Positions 43,704 to 54,761 of a stretch of 64,000 nt of DNA are shown one piece after another. The DNA lies in the NCBI RefSeq assembly GCF_004959935.1, contig NZ_SMYN01000001.1, positions 160,280-224,279 on the forward strand, given 5' to 3'. Source of the stretch: Falsirhodobacter xinxiangensis (GTDB lineage Bacteria > Pseudomonadota > Alphaproteobacteria > Rhodobacterales > Rhodobacteraceae). The notes under the pieces were generated by a model, which searched no databases, was not told where the DNA came from, and worked only from the letters and a program-made list of their open reading frames with translations. The number at the start of each line of letters is the position of its first letter. Positions within the stretch are counted from its first letter, which is position 1. The position numbers were made by a program, and so were the translations under genes.

Positions 43704-45206
43704 ATGACGCGCCCGAATATCCTGATCCTGATGGTCGACCAACTCAACGGCACCTTCTTTCCTGACGGCCCCGCGGATTTCCTGCACGCCCCGAACCTGA
43801 AGAAGCTGGCCGCGCGGTCAGTGCGTTTCGCCAATACCTATACCGGCTCGCCCCTCTGCGCCCCCGCCCGCGCATCCTTCATGTCGGGCCAGCTTCCCTC
43901 GCGCACCCGCGTCTATGACAACGCAGCCGAATTCGCCTCGGACATTCCGACCTATGCCCACCACCTTCGCCGCGCGGGCTATCAGACGACCCTGTCGGGC
44001 AAGATGCACTTCGTCGGCCCCGACCAGCTCCACGGGCTGGAGGAGCGTCTGACCACCGACATCTATCCCGCCGATTTCGGCTGGACCCCCGACTACCGCA
44101 AACCGGGCGAGCGGATCGACTGGTGGTATCACAACCTAGGCTCCGTCTCGGGCGCGGGCGTGGCGGAAATCACCAACCAGCTGGAATACGACGACGACCT
44201 TGCGCACAAGGCCGTCCAGAAGCTCTACGACCTGTCGCGCGGCGCCGATCCGCGCCCATGGTGCCTGACGGTCAGCTTCACCCACCCGCACGACCCCTAC
44301 GTCGCCCGCCGGAAATACTGGGACCTCTATGAGGATTGCCCCCAGACCGAACCGCCCGAGGCGATCCCCTATGACGACATGGACCCCCATTCGCAGCGCC
44401 TCATGGACGCCTGCGACTACACGGCGACCGAGATCACGCCCGACATGATCCGCCGCGCCCGCCGCGGATACTTCGCCAATATCAGCTATATCGACGACAA
44501 GATCGGCGAGATCCTCGCCACGCTGGAAGTCACCCGGCAGGAAGCGATCATCGTCTTCACCTCCGACCACGGCGACATGCTGGGCGAGCGGGGCCTGTGG
44601 TTCAAGATGAACTTCTTCGAAGGCTCCGCCCGCGTTCCGCTGATGATCGCCGCTCCCGATCTCGCCCCGCAGCGCATCGACACGCCCGCGTCCACCATCG
44701 ACGTCACCCCCACGCTCTGCGATCTCGCCGGCATCTCGATGGAGGAGGTGATGCCTTGGACCGACGGCACATCCCTGCTGCCCGTCGCGGCCGGAACCAA
44801 ACGCGACCCCGTCCCGATGGAATATGCCGCCGAGGGCAGCTTCGCCCCCCTCGTCGCCCTGCGCGACGGCACGTGGAAATACATCCGCTGCGATCTCGAC
44901 CCCGAGCAGCTCTACGACCTTTCCACCGACCCGCAGGAACGCACAAACCGCGCCACCGACCCCGATGCCGCGCCCATCCTCGCCAAGTTCCGTCAGATGG
45001 CCGACAAACGCTGGAACCTCGCCAGCTTCGACGCGCAGGTCCGGGAAAGCCAGGCCCGCCGCTGGGTAGTCTATGAGGCGCTGCGTCAGGGCGGCTACTA
45101 CCCGTGGGACTATCAGCCCCTGAAACGCGCGTCCGAGCAATATATGCGCAACCACATGGACCTGAACATCCTCGAGGAATCCAAGCGTTTCCCCCGCGGC
45201 GAATAA
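43704..45206 (+). CDS. betC: Choline sulfatase
   Basis: This 500-aa sulfatase would hydrolyse choline-O-sulfate to choline. The sulfatase signature is C52-A-P-A-R56 (CAPARASFMSG), whose Cys would be converted to formylglycine. Metal ligands sit in LILMVDQLNG and FTSDHGDMLGERGLW. The C-terminal YYPWDYQPLKRASEQYMRNH is typical of BetC. No signal peptide is present, so it acts in the cytoplasm. betBA/betI are not adjacent. An osmoprotectant or sulfur-scavenging role is inferred from family. Confidence 0.92.
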   Translation: MTRPNILILMVDQLNGTFFPDGPADFLHAPNLKKLAARSVRFANTYTGSPLCAPARASFMSGQLPSRTRVYDNAAEFASDIPTYAHHLRRAGYQTTLSGKMHFVGPDQLHGLEERLTTDIYPADFGWTPDYRKPGERIDWWYHNLGSVSGAGVAEITNQLEYDDDLAHKAVQKLYDLSRGADPRPWCLTVSFTHPHDPYVARRKYWDLYEDCPQTEPPEAIPYDDMDPHSQRLMDACDYTATEITPDMIRRARRGYFANISYIDDKIGEILATLEVTRQEAIIVFTSDHGDMLGERGLWFKMNFFEGSARVPLMIAAPDLAPQRIDTPASTIDVTPTLCDLAGISMEEVMPWTDGTSLLPVAAGTKRDPVPMEYAAEGSFAPLVALRDGTWKYIRCDLDPEQLYDLSTDPQERTNRATDPDAAPILAKFRQMADKRWNLASFDAQVRESQARRWVVYEALRQGGYYPWDYQPLKRASEQYMRNHMDLNILEESKRFPRGE

Positions 45207-45221
45207 GGCGCGCGGCAGCGC

Positions 45222-45252
45222 GGGCGGCGGGGGTTCGATGCCCCCGCCGCCC
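45222..45252. terminator. GC-rich hairpin between convergent betC and SelW-like genes
   Basis: A perfect 12-bp stem (45222-45233 with 45241-45252) surrounds a 7-base loop. It is placed between two convergent stop codons (45206 and 45261), so it could end transcripts from both sides. No clear T-run follows on either strand. Confidence 0.5.
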
Positions 45253-45260
45253 GCCCCTCC

Positions 45261-45536
45261 CTATCGGTCCACATGCCCCAGATCGCGCTCGGGCCAGACC
45301 CGATCCCGCACGATCTGCTTCAACTGCTTGCTGTCCGGGAACCCGCCATCGCGTTTCCGCTCCCAGACCAGTTCGCCATCCACCATCACCTCGAAGATGC
45401 CACCCGTCCCCGGCACCAGCGTGACGGACCCCAGATCCTGCCCGAACGACGACAGCAATTCCTGCGCCATCCACGCCGTCCGCAGCATCCAGTTGCACTG
45501 CGTGCAATAGGTGAAGGAAATCGCGGGCCTATGCAT
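45261..45536 (-). CDS. SelT/SelW/SelH-like thioredoxin-fold protein
   Basis: This 91-aa protein has the Rdx/SelW fold with a redox CxxC at C11-T-Q-C14 (FTYCTQCNW), and FEVMVDGELVWERKRDGGFP and KQLKQIVRD later. In selenoprotein relatives the second Cys-position region holds selenocysteine; here both are Cys. It probably has a redox-chaperone role. Its start overlaps the end of the M3 peptidase gene by eight bases, so the two are likely coupled. Confidence 0.88.
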   Translation of the reverse strand: MHRPAISFTYCTQCNWMLRTAWMAQELLSSFGQDLGSVTLVPGTGGIFEVMVDGELVWERKRDGGFPDSKQLKQIVRDRVWPERDLGHVDR

Positions 45537-47505
45537 CCAGTCCCCTCCCTTTCAGCATTGCCTCGACCCCCGGCATCCGCCCGCGGAACGCAACATACAA
45601 CTCCTCCGCGTCGCGGCTGCCGCCCGCCGACAGGATATGCTCCTCCAGCTTTGCCGCCACCGCAGGATCGAAATAATCCCCCGCCTCCTCGAACGCCGCG
45701 AACGCATCCGCATCCATCACCTCGGACCACATGTAGCTGTAGTAGCCCGATGAATACCCGTCGCCCGAGAAGACATGGCTGAAATGCGGCGTCGCGTGCC
45801 GCATCCGGATCGCCTTCGGCATCCCCAGCCCCGCCAGCACCTCGGCCTGCTTCGCCATCGGATCGGCAGGCGCTGCCCCGTCATGGAACGCCAGATCGAC
45901 AAGCGCCGAACCCAGAAACTCCACCGTCGAGAATCCCTGATCATAGGTCAGCGCCGCCAGCAGCCGCTCCATCATCGCCTTCGGCATCGGCTCGCCCGTG
46001 CGGTAATGCCGCGCGTGCTTCTCAAGCACCTCTGGCACCTCCAGCCAGTGCTCATAAAGCTGGCTCGGCAGTTCCACGAAGTCCCGCGCCACGCTGGTCC
46101 CCGAGATGAACCCATAGGTCACATCCGACAGCATCTGGTGCAGCGCATGGCCGAATTCATGGAACAGCGTCCGCGCATCATCATAGGACAGCAGCGAAGG
46201 ACTGCCCTTGGCAAAGTTGCACACGTTCATCACGATCGGCGTCACCTCCGCCTTCTGCGAGCGGATCGCCGTGCACCAAGCCCCCGACCGCTTGGACCCG
46301 CGCGCAAAGTAATCGCCCACGAACACTGCCAGCGGCTTGCCCCCCCGCGTCACCTGCCACACCCGCACATCGGGGTGATAGACCGGCACGTCAAGAGGCG
46401 GAAACTCCAGCCCGAACAGCCGGTTAGCCACGTCGAACGACGCCTCGATCATCGCATCCAGAGACAGATACGGCTTCAGCGCAGCCTCATCCAGATCATG
46501 CTCGGCCACCCGGCGTTTCTCGGAATAATAGCGCCAGTCCCATGGCTCCAGATCACCATTGATGCCGTCCGCATGCATCATCCGCGCCAGAACCTCGGCA
46601 TCCTCCAGCGCCTTCACCTTGGCCGGCTCCCACACCCGCATCAGCAAATCCCGCACGGCGGCGGGCGTCTTCGCCATCTCCGGCTCCAGCTTGTAATCGG
46701 CAAAGCTGGCGTATCCCAGCAGCTTCGCCCGCTCCTCGCGCAAGGCCAGCGTTTCGGCGGCAATGGCGCGGTTGTCGTGCTCGTTTCCATTCGCCCCGCG
46801 CGCCACCCATGCCTCATAGGCCACGCGCCGCAATTCCCGACGCGGCGAGAATTGCAGGAACGGCACGATCAAGGACCGGTTCAGCGTCAGAAGATGCCCC
46901 TCCTGCCCCCGCTCCTCGGCGGCGGCCTTGGCGGCATCGACGACGAAATCCGGCAGCCCTTCCATATCCTCGGCGGACAGCGCACGGGACCAGCCACGCT
47001 CTTCGGCCAGAAGGTTCTGGCTGAACTCGGTCCCCAGCACCGACAGGCGCGACTTCACCGCCGTCAGCCGCTCCGCCTCGGCCCCCTCCAGCCGCGCGCC
47101 CGACCGCACGAACATCTGTTTGTAAAGATACAGCACCCGCGCCTGTTCCGGCGTCAGACCGTCATCCGTCAGCGCGTCGATCCGCGCGAACAGGGCGCGG
47201 TTGTTGATGATCTCGGACGAAAAGGCCGACATCTTCGGCGCAAGTTCGCGCTGCAACGCCTCGCGCGCGGTAGTCGATTCGGCCCCCGACAGCGGATAGA
47301 AGACGCCCGCCACCTTATCCAAGGCAGCCTCGGCCCCTTCCAGCGCCTCGATCGTGTTGGCAAAACTCGGTGCTTCGGGGTTGGCGGCGATCGCGGCGAT
47401 GTTCGCGCGCGCCTCAGCCAATGCGGTATCGAAGGCGGGGGCGAAATCCTCGTCGCGGATCGCATCGAACGGCGGGAAGGACCAGTCGGAAAGCAGCGGG
47501 TTCAT
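45529..47505 (-). CDS. M3-family metallopeptidase (oligopeptidase A/Dcp type)
   Basis: This 658-aa zinc peptidase has the M3 signature TLFHEFGHALHQML (HExxH) around residue 455 with a downstream Glu ligand region near DFVELPSQLYEHWL. There is no signal peptide, so it degrades short peptides in the cytoplasm. I chose the ATG at 47505 (MNPLLSDWSFPPFDAI), six bases after AAAGGAG; the ATG six bases upstream abuts that site. Peptidyl-dipeptidase and oligopeptidase A are not separable by reading alone. Confidence 0.9.
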   Translation of the reverse strand: MNPLLSDWSFPPFDAIRDEDFAPAFDTALAEARANIAAIAANPEAPSFANTIEALEGAEAALDKVAGVFYPLSGAESTTAREALQRELAPKMSAFSSEIINNRALFARIDALTDDGLTPEQARVLYLYKQMFVRSGARLEGAEAERLTAVKSRLSVLGTEFSQNLLAEERGWSRALSAEDMEGLPDFVVDAAKAAAEERGQEGHLLTLNRSLIVPFLQFSPRRELRRVAYEAWVARGANGNEHDNRAIAAETLALREERAKLLGYASFADYKLEPEMAKTPAAVRDLLMRVWEPAKVKALEDAEVLARMMHADGINGDLEPWDWRYYSEKRRVAEHDLDEAALKPYLSLDAMIEASFDVANRLFGLEFPPLDVPVYHPDVRVWQVTRGGKPLAVFVGDYFARGSKRSGAWCTAIRSQKAEVTPIVMNVCNFAKGSPSLLSYDDARTLFHEFGHALHQMLSDVTYGFISGTSVARDFVELPSQLYEHWLEVPEVLEKHARHYRTGEPMPKAMMERLLAALTYDQGFSTVEFLGSALVDLAFHDGAAPADPMAKQAEVLAGLGMPKAIRMRHATPHFSHVFSGDGYSSGYYSYMWSEVMDADAFAAFEEAGDYFDPAVAAKLEEHILSAGGSRDAEELYVAFRGRMPGVEAMLKGRGLDA

Positions 47506-47540
47506 GGGCATCTCCTTTGCCCATGAACCTAATCACGCAG

Positions 47541-48593
47541 TCAGCGGACCGCCACCCGGTTCACGTGGCCCATCTTGCGGCCCGGTCGCGCCTCGGCCTT
47601 GCCATACAGATGGATCGCCGCGTTCTTCTCGCGCGCGATGTCGGGCACCCGCAGCATGTCGTCGCCGATCAGATTCTCCATCACCACGTCCGAATGGCGC
47701 GACCCGTCGCCCAGCGGCCAGCCGACCACCGCGCGAATGTGCTGCTCGAACTGATCCACCGCGCAGCCGTTCTGCGTCCAGTGCCCCGAATTGTGGACTC
47801 GCGGCGCGATCTCGTTCACCAGCAGCCCGCGCGTGGTGACGAACAACTCCACCCCCATGACGCCGACATAATCCAGCGCGTTCAGGATGCGCGCCGCGAT
47901 CAGCACCGCGTCCGAGCGTTGGCTCGCCGTCAACCGCGCCGGAACGGTCGTGGTCGCCAGAATGCCGTCCTTGTGAACGTTCTCGCCCGGATCATAGGCC
48001 GCGACCGACCCGTCCAGCCCCCGCGCCGCGATCACAGACACCTCGTGCGTGAAGTCGACGAACCCCTCCAGAACCGAAGGCGCCCCCTTCATCGCTTCCC
48101 AGGCCGGGCCTGCATCTTCGGCAATCCGCAGCCGCGCCTGCCCCTTGCCGTCATAGCCGAACCGCGCGGTCTTCAGGATCGACCGCGCGCCGACGGCCTT
48201 GACCGCCGCCGCCATATCCTCGGCCGACGCGACCGGGTGCCACGGCGCGACGGACAGGCCCAGCCCGGTCAGGAACTCCTTCTCGGCCACCCGATCCTGC
48301 GAGGTCGCAAGCGCCTTGCGATTCGGCCGGATCGGCTTCAGCGATTCCAGAAGATCCAGCGCCGAGGTCGGGACATTCTCGAACTCATAGGTGATGACAT
48401 CGACCGACGCGGCAAAGGCCCGCAGCGCCGCCTCGTCCTCGTAAGGCGCGGTCGTCAGCGCATGGGCCACATCCGCCGCCGGAGGATTCGCGGCAGGCTC
48501 ATAGACATGCGTGCGAAAGCCCAGACGGCTGGCCGCGACCGACAGCATCCGCCCAAGCTGGCCGCCGCCAAGAATACCGATCGTTTCAGTCAT
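47541..48593 (-). CDS. purK: N5-carboxyaminoimidazole ribonucleotide synthase
   Basis: This 350-aa ATP-grasp enzyme carboxylates AIR to N5-CAIR in purine synthesis. It begins with [21 protein letters not shown], and carries ATP-grasp stretches ([36 protein letters not shown]) and [17 protein letters not shown]. Its start overlaps the purE end by eight bases, the usual purEK order. Confidence 0.95.
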   Translation of the reverse strand: MTETIGILGGGQLGRMLSVAASRLGFRTHVYEPAANPPAADVAHALTTAPYEDEAALRAFAASVDVITYEFENVPTSALDLLESLKPIRPNRKALATSQDRVAEKEFLTGLGLSVAPWHPVASAEDMAAAVKAVGARSILKTARFGYDGKGQARLRIAEDAGPAWEAMKGAPSVLEGFVDFTHEVSVIAARGLDGSVAAYDPGENVHKDGILATTTVPARLTASQRSDAVLIAARILNALDYVGVMGVELFVTTRGLLVNEIAPRVHNSGHWTQNGCAVDQFEQHIRAVVGWPLGDGSRHSDVVMENLIGDDMLRVPDIAREKNAAIHLYGKAEARPGRKMGHVNRVAVR

Positions 48594-49068
48594 CCTGCGG
48601 CTCCTCGGGGATGGATGCGGAAAGGGCGTCGCGCCATGCGTCCAGACGCGCGCCCAGCGCGGTATCGGAAATCGCCAGCATCCCGGCGGCCATCAGCCCG
48701 GCATTCGCGGCGCCAGCCGCGCCGATGGCCATGGTCGCCACGGGAAAGCCCTTGGGCATCTGCACGATGGAATAAAGGCTGTCCACGCCCGACAGCGCCT
48801 TGGTCTGGACCGGAACGCCGATCACCGGAACGCGGGTCTTGGACGCCATCATCCCCGGCAGATGGGCCGCGCCCCCCGCCCCCGCGATGATGACCTTCAC
48901 CCGGCCCGCCGCTTCCTTGCCATAGGTCCAAAGACGGTCCGGCGTGCGGTGGGCGGACACGATCTTCGCCTCCCAGGTGATGCCAAGTTCATCAAGGATC
49001 GTCGCGGCTTCCCGCATCGTCGGCCAGTCGGACTGGCTTCCCATGATGATCCCGACATCCACGCTCAT
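48586..49068 (-). CDS. purE: N5-carboxyaminoimidazole ribonucleotide mutase
   Basis: This 160-aa enzyme converts N5-CAIR to CAIR, the next step after PurK. The class I PurE signature is present: [26 protein letters not shown] and [20 protein letters not shown] with VIGVPVQ. The ATG follows AGGAGG at seven bases. It precedes purK with an overlap. Confidence 0.95.
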   Translation of the reverse strand: MSVDVGIIMGSQSDWPTMREAATILDELGITWEAKIVSAHRTPDRLWTYGKEAAGRVKVIIAGAGGAAHLPGMMASKTRVPVIGVPVQTKALSGVDSLYSIVQMPKGFPVATMAIGAAGAANAGLMAAGMLAISDTALGARLDAWRDALSASIPEEPQDD

Positions 49069-49126
49069 TTCAGGCCTCCTTGGCTAGAAGCGCCGCATCA
49101 TAGCGGCGCGCGGCGCAGGGGCAAGG

Positions 49127-49342
49127 TCAGGCGATGATGTCGGGGATAAGCTGATCCTCGATCGCGACGATCCGGTCCTTCAGCGCCAGCTTCTGCTTCT
49201 TCAGCCGTCGCAGGGTCAGGGGGTCGGACGTGGACCCCTCAAGCGCGTGGATCGCATCGTCCAGATCGCGGTGTTCGCGGCGCAGCACCTCGACCCTTAT
49301 CCGCAGCATGTCTTCGGGGTTCAGTTCGGATGGGGCGTTCAT
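49127..49342 (-). CDS. DUF465 (YdcH-like) small protein
   Basis: This protein of about 71 aa is a helical hairpin: LRREHRDLDDAIHALEGSTS, then LTLRRLKKQKLALKDRIVAI. This is the DUF465/YdcH pattern, small cytoplasmic proteins of unknown function common in alphaproteobacteria. The ATG at 49342 gives MNAPSELN; a GTG nine bases upstream is an alternative. It lies 58 bases upstream of purE on the same strand. Confidence 0.85.
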   Translation of the reverse strand: MNAPSELNPEDMLRIRVEVLRREHRDLDDAIHALEGSTSDPLTLRRLKKQKLALKDRIVAIEDQLIPDIIA

Positions 49343-49417
49343 CTCTGGCACGATTCAGGGCTGGCTTTTTCACATCATATCCGATCGCGCATCGTAACGC
49401 ACAGAAATTCCGCAAGC

Positions 49418-49446
49418 CTTGCGGTGCGGTAAGCTGCGCACCATAT
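49418..49446 (+). promoter_or_regulatory. Heat-shock (sigma-32-type) promoter candidate for hsp20
   Basis: CTTGCG (49418-49423) and CACCATAT (49439-49446) are separated by 15 bases. This resembles the sigma-32 consensus CTTGAA and CCCCATNT. The predicted start would give a leader of about 55 bases before the Hsp20 ATG. The promoter fits the role of the downstream gene. Confidence 0.4.
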
Positions 49447-49510
49447 TCGACGAAGGGTGCCCGACAATCGGGGCCCGCGCGATTTGTCGCTTCACGCAAG
49501 GGCAAGCGGA

Positions 49511-49927
49511 ATGACGAAACTGAGCTTCGGGGCGCATCCCCACCTTCTTGGGTTCGAACAGCTTGAACGGCTGGTCGAACGGACTGCCAAATCTTCGGAA
49601 GGGTATCCGCCCTTCAACATCGAGGCGGTGGCCGAGAATGCCTATCGTATCACGCTGGCCGTCGCGGGGTTCCGCGACGAAGACCTCGCCATCACGGTCG
49701 AGGATCGGCAGCTTGTGATCCGTGGCCGCCAGGCTGACGAGACCGAAGCGAGGGTGTTCCTGCATCGCGGCATCGCCGGACGGGCCTTCCAACGCAGCTT
49801 CGTGCTGGCCGAGGGGGTCGATGTCGCCGGTGCCGAACTGGAACACGGGCTTTTGCACATCGACCTGCGCCGCAGCGTGCCGGACGCCATCGTGCAGACC
49901 ATCCCGATCCGCACCACGCGCCAGTAA
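49511..49927 (+). CDS. Small heat-shock protein, Hsp20 family
   Basis: This 138-aa chaperone has an alpha-crystallin domain (about 35-125). Typical pieces are YPPFNIEAVAENAYRITLAV, AGFRDEDLAITVEDRQLVIR and AELEHGLLHIDLRR. It prevents aggregation of unfolded proteins without ATP. The ATG at 49511 is preceded by a purine-rich stretch; a longer upstream reading is not supported. DUF1150 follows 11 bases later. Confidence 0.92.
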   Translation: MTKLSFGAHPHLLGFEQLERLVERTAKSSEGYPPFNIEAVAENAYRITLAVAGFRDEDLAITVEDRQLVIRGRQADETEARVFLHRGIAGRAFQRSFVLAEGVDVAGAELEHGLLHIDLRRSVPDAIVQTIPIRTTRQ

Positions 49928-49938
49928 AGGAGAGCATC

Positions 49939-50157
49939 ATGCAGATCACCCATGACCAACCCGCCGACAAGCTGGTCTATGTCCGCGCCGTCGCGGTAGC
50001 CGACTTGCCCGAGGAAGTGCAGGAGCAGGCCGAGGGGCTGGAGACGCTCTATGCCCTACACCGCGCCGATGGGGAACAGCTTGCGATCGTCAAGGAACGC
50101 AGCATGGCCTTTGCGCTGGCGCTCCAGAACGACCTCGCGCCGGTGAACGTGCACTGA
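49939..50157 (+). CDS. DUF1150 protein
   Basis: This 72-aa protein has the DUF1150 pattern: VYVRAVAVADLPEEVQEQAE, LYALHRADGEQLAIVKERSM and AFALALQNDLAPVNVH. In Rhodobacterales and relatives it sits immediately downstream of hsp20, as here, suggesting a role with the small heat-shock protein, though no function is established. AAAGGAG precedes the ATG. Confidence 0.88.
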   Translation: MQITHDQPADKLVYVRAVAVADLPEEVQEQAEGLETLYALHRADGEQLAIVKERSMAFALALQNDLAPVNVH

Positions 50158-50160
50158 AAG

Positions 50161-50180
50161 GCGCGCCCCTCGGGGCGCGC
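50161..50180. terminator. Hairpin between convergent DUF1150 and trxB genes
   Basis: GCGCGCCCC (50161-50169) pairs with GGGGCGCGC (50172-50180), in practice with a 4-6-base loop. It lies between the stop codons at 50157 and 50188. On the minus strand CTTTC follows the stem. It may end both transcripts. Confidence 0.5.
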
Positions 50181-50187
50181 GATCCGC

Positions 50188-51740
<1,553 letters not shown>

Positions 51741-51751
<11 letters not shown>

Positions 51752-52481
51752 TGACCGAGATCAGGCGGCCGTAATCCGCCTCGGCGGCATGGGTCGTGCG
51801 GCGATAGGAAAAGAAGCGTTCGGGGTCCGAATAGGTGCAATGGCCGGTCCACTCCGCCTCCGCCCCCGCCGCGCGCAGCCGCGACAGGCCAAAGGACGGC
51901 AGATCGAACATGAGCCGGTCGCCCTGCCCCTGCGCGAAGAACCGCGAATAATCCGGATCCTCGGCCATGAACGCATCCAGCATCTCGGGCCCGACCTGAT
52001 AGGCGCGCTGGCTGATGGTCGGGCCGATCACCGCGCGGATGTTGGCAGCGCCAAGCCCGCGCATCGCTTCCACCGTAGCTTCCAACACGCCGCCGATGGC
52101 ACCTTTCCACCCCGCATGGGCCGCGCCGATCACGCCCGCCTCGGGGTCGGCCAGCAGCACGGGCTGGCAATCGGCGGTCAGGATGCCCAGCCCGAGGCCC
52201 GGCACCTTCGTCACCATCGCATCGGCGCGCGGACGTTCCGCCGGCACCGCATCCAGCACGACCACATCCGCCGAATGCACCTGGTTCAGCGTGGCAAGAC
52301 CGTCCACCCCCATCGCCTCGGCCACGCGGCCGATGTTGATGGCGACCACCTCGGCCTGATCGCTGCTGCCGGGGCCGCAATTCAACCCATGGAATATCCC
52401 CGAGGAGGCGCCCCCCTTGCGGGTGAAGAATCCGTGCCGCACCGGGCGCAAAAGGGGCGAAGTGATGATTTCCAGCGTCAT
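51741..52481 (-). CDS. pgeF: Peptidoglycan editing factor PgeF (laccase domain)
   Basis: This 246-aa protein has the YfiH/PgeF fold: HGFFTRKGGASSGIFHGLN, NQVHSADVVVLD, ILTADCQPVLLAD and AAHAGWKGAIGGVLEATVEA (His and Cys zinc ligands). In E. coli PgeF removes wrong amino acids from peptidoglycan precursors; relatives were also called multicopper polyphenol oxidases. Its ATG overlaps the stop of the MidA gene (ATGA). It is the last gene of the lgt operon. Confidence 0.9.
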
Positions 52482-53506
52482 GCGAATCCCGGCGGCAGTT
52501 TGGCGTTGGGCCCAGTCACGGCCAGCGCCTTGAACAGCGTTCCCATCTGGTCTGCATCTGTCAGGCGCCGATAGGCCGCAAGGTGGCTTTCAAGGGCGGC
52601 CCCCGTCAACCCCCTTGCCAGCCTTTCGGCGCGCGCGCCGATGCCAAGCCGCGTCAGAAGCTCGCCCTGCGTGGTGAAGGCGTGGCGCGGGGCAGCCTTG
52701 GCCAGCGCCTCGAAATCGACATGGGCGGTCAGGTCGGCCAGACCCGGTTCGGCCAGCGGGTCCGCGAAGGCGTGATGCCGCATCGCCTGAAGCGTATCGC
52801 CCAGCGAATGCCAGCCGCCGTAATCGACGATGATCGCAGCGCCCCCTTGCGCCACGCGGCGGGCGACCTCGGCCATGATCCCGTCTGCCATTGGGCAAAT
52901 CTCGACCATGTCGCCGGGGCGCGTATCCGCCAGCCGATGCTCCAACGCCGCAAGCTGCATCGGCGTGGACAGGCCGAAGGCCAGCCCCGGCCCCACCATC
53001 CGCTCGCGCCAGCCAGCCACGTCGCGGACGAACTGGCGGATCGGCAGCGCGTCGAAGAATTCGTTCGCGATCAGATAAAGCGCCCCGTCCGGCAGATCCT
53101 GCACCGCGGCCACATGCCGCGCCACCGGCACCGCCTGCGCCTGCACCGCGGCCAGCCGCGCGCTCGCCTCCACCAGCACGACATCCGCCGCCCCGTGAAA
53201 CCCCGGCACCCCCCGCGTCGCGCGCAGGACGTCTGCCATCAGCGTCCCCCGCCCCGGACCCAACTCGGCCAGCGTGAACCGCCCGCCCGCCTCCAGCCAG
53301 TGCTGGGCCAGCGACAGGCCTATGAGCTCGCCGAACATCTGGCTGATCTCCGGCGCGGTGGTGAAATCGCCCGCCGCACCGAACGGCTCGCGGGTGGAGT
53401 AATAGCCGTGCTCGGGATGCAGCAGGCATTCGGCCATGAAGTCGGCGACCGTGATGGGCCCCGTCTGCGCGATGCGCCGCGCCAGCAGATCGCCCAGCGG
53501 CGTCAC
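52478..53506 (-). CDS. MidA/NDUFAF7-like SAM-dependent methyltransferase
   Basis: This 342-aa protein (DUF185) has the family signature [30 protein letters not shown] and a SAM motif [18 protein letters not shown]. The mitochondrial relative NDUFAF7 dimethylates an Arg of a complex I subunit; bacterial members are presumed to act similarly. The GTG at 53506 overlaps the lgt stop as GTGA, so the three genes lgt, midA and pgeF form one coupled operon. Confidence 0.88.
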   Translation of the reverse strand: MTPLGDLLARRIAQTGPITVADFMAECLLHPEHGYYSTREPFGAAGDFTTAPEISQMFGELIGLSLAQHWLEAGGRFTLAELGPGRGTLMADVLRATRGVPGFHGAADVVLVEASARLAAVQAQAVPVARHVAAVQDLPDGALYLIANEFFDALPIRQFVRDVAGWRERMVGPGLAFGLSTPMQLAALEHRLADTRPGDMVEICPMADGIMAEVARRVAQGGAAIIVDYGGWHSLGDTLQAMRHHAFADPLAEPGLADLTAHVDFEALAKAAPRHAFTTQGELLTRLGIGARAERLARGLTGAALESHLAAYRRLTDADQMGTLFKALAVTGPNAKLPPGFA

Positions 53507-54381
53507 GCCCGACGCGCCCGCAGCACGAACCACAGCCCCACCGCGATCATCGGCAGCGACAGTGCCTGCCCCTGCGTCAGCCCCCATCCGCCGACATGCC
53601 ATGCAAGCCCAAGCGGGTTGCCGGGCGAGACGAACTGGTGATCCGGCTGGCGGAAGAATTCGACGAAGAACCGCGCCGCGCCATAGCCGGCGAAGAACAC
53701 ACCCGCGATCGCACCGGGCCGCCCGAGCCAGCCGCGCCGGATCAGCACGAAGATCAGAATGCCCAGAAGCAGCCCTTCCAGCAGCCCTTCATACAGCTGC
53801 GAAGGGTGGCGCGCACAAACCTCGCCCACTGCCATCGCGCAGGACTGCGCCGCCTCGCCCGGAAAGGCCACGCCCCACGGCACATCGGTCGGTCGGCCCC
53901 ACAATTCGGCGTTGATGAAGTTCGCCATCCGCCCCAGCAAAAGCCCCGGAGGGGTCGCCGCCGCCAGCAGATCCGCCGCCGACAGTTTCACGATCCCTTC
54001 GCGCGCGCAGAAGATCCACGCCGCGACCAGCGTGCCGATGAAGCCGCCGTGGAAGGACATGCCCCCGGTCCACACCTGAAGGATCTGCCCCGGATTCGCG
54101 GCGAAATAGGCGGGCTGATAGAACAGCACGAAGCCCAGCCGCCCGCCGATCACCACGCCAAGGATCACCCATGTCAGCAGACGTTCTACCTGCTCGGCGC
54201 TCATCGGGGCGATGCCCTGCGGCCAAAGCGCGGTGCAGCGGATCAGCCGAAGCACGATCTGCCAGCCGATCAGCAGCCCCGCGATATAGGCCAGCGCATA
54301 CCAACGCAGCGCCAGCGTGAAGCCGAATACATCGACCGAGAAGATGTCGGGAGAGATGTCCGGGAAGGGGATATAGCTCAT
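53503..54381 (-). CDS. lgt: Prolipoprotein diacylglyceryl transferase
   Basis: This 292-aa inner-membrane enzyme transfers a diacylglyceryl group to the lipobox Cys of prolipoproteins. It has about seven transmembrane segments and the key motifs [34 protein letters not shown] and [16 protein letters not shown]. The ATG at 54381 follows AAGGAG. Several lipoproteins in this window are its likely substrates (DUF2927, DacB, transglycosylase). Confidence 0.95.
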   Translation of the reverse strand: MSYIPFPDISPDIFSVDVFGFTLALRWYALAYIAGLLIGWQIVLRLIRCTALWPQGIAPMSAEQVERLLTWVILGVVIGGRLGFVLFYQPAYFAANPGQILQVWTGGMSFHGGFIGTLVAAWIFCAREGIVKLSAADLLAAATPPGLLLGRMANFINAELWGRPTDVPWGVAFPGEAAQSCAMAVGEVCARHPSQLYEGLLEGLLLGILIFVLIRRGWLGRPGAIAGVFFAGYGAARFFVEFFRQPDHQFVSPGNPLGLAWHVGGWGLTQGQALSLPMIAVGLWFVLRARRA

Positions 54382-54482
54382 GACGTCTCCTTGGGTGATC
54401 GCGGGGGTTTTCCGCCCGCGCCGCGCACTTGTCAACCTTGGCCCCTGCGGCCATATAAGGCCCAGCCGCCAAAGGAGATGCC

Positions 54483-54722
54483 ATGCAGGGTCGCAACAAG
54501 TTCCTCGACGACATGTCGCAGCTGATGACCAACGCGATGGGCGTGGCCCAAGGCGCCCGGACCGAGGCGGAAACCGCGTTTCGCGGCATGATCGACCGCT
54601 GGCTGGCCGACCGCGATTTCGTCACGCGTGAGGAGTTCGAGGCCGTCCGCGCCATGGCCCTGAAAGCGCGCGAGGAGAACGAGGTTCTAAAGGCGCGTCT
54701 GGACGCGCTGGAACAGAAGTAA
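54483..54722 (+). CDS. UbiK-like accessory factor (BMFP domain)
   Basis: This 79-aa protein has an amphipathic N-terminal helix and a C-terminal coiled coil ([20 protein letters not shown]), as in UbiK/YqiC, which binds membranes and helps ubiquinone synthesis. The middle [15 protein letters not shown] segment is typical of this BMFP group. AAAGGAG precedes the ATG. It is divergent from lgt by about 100 bases. Confidence 0.88.
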   Translation: MQGRNKFLDDMSQLMTNAMGVAQGARTEAETAFRGMIDRWLADRDFVTREEFEAVRAMALKAREENEVLKARLDALEQK

Positions 54723-54761
54723 GTCTGGACACGGCCCGCATCCCCGCGCACCCTGCGGGGC

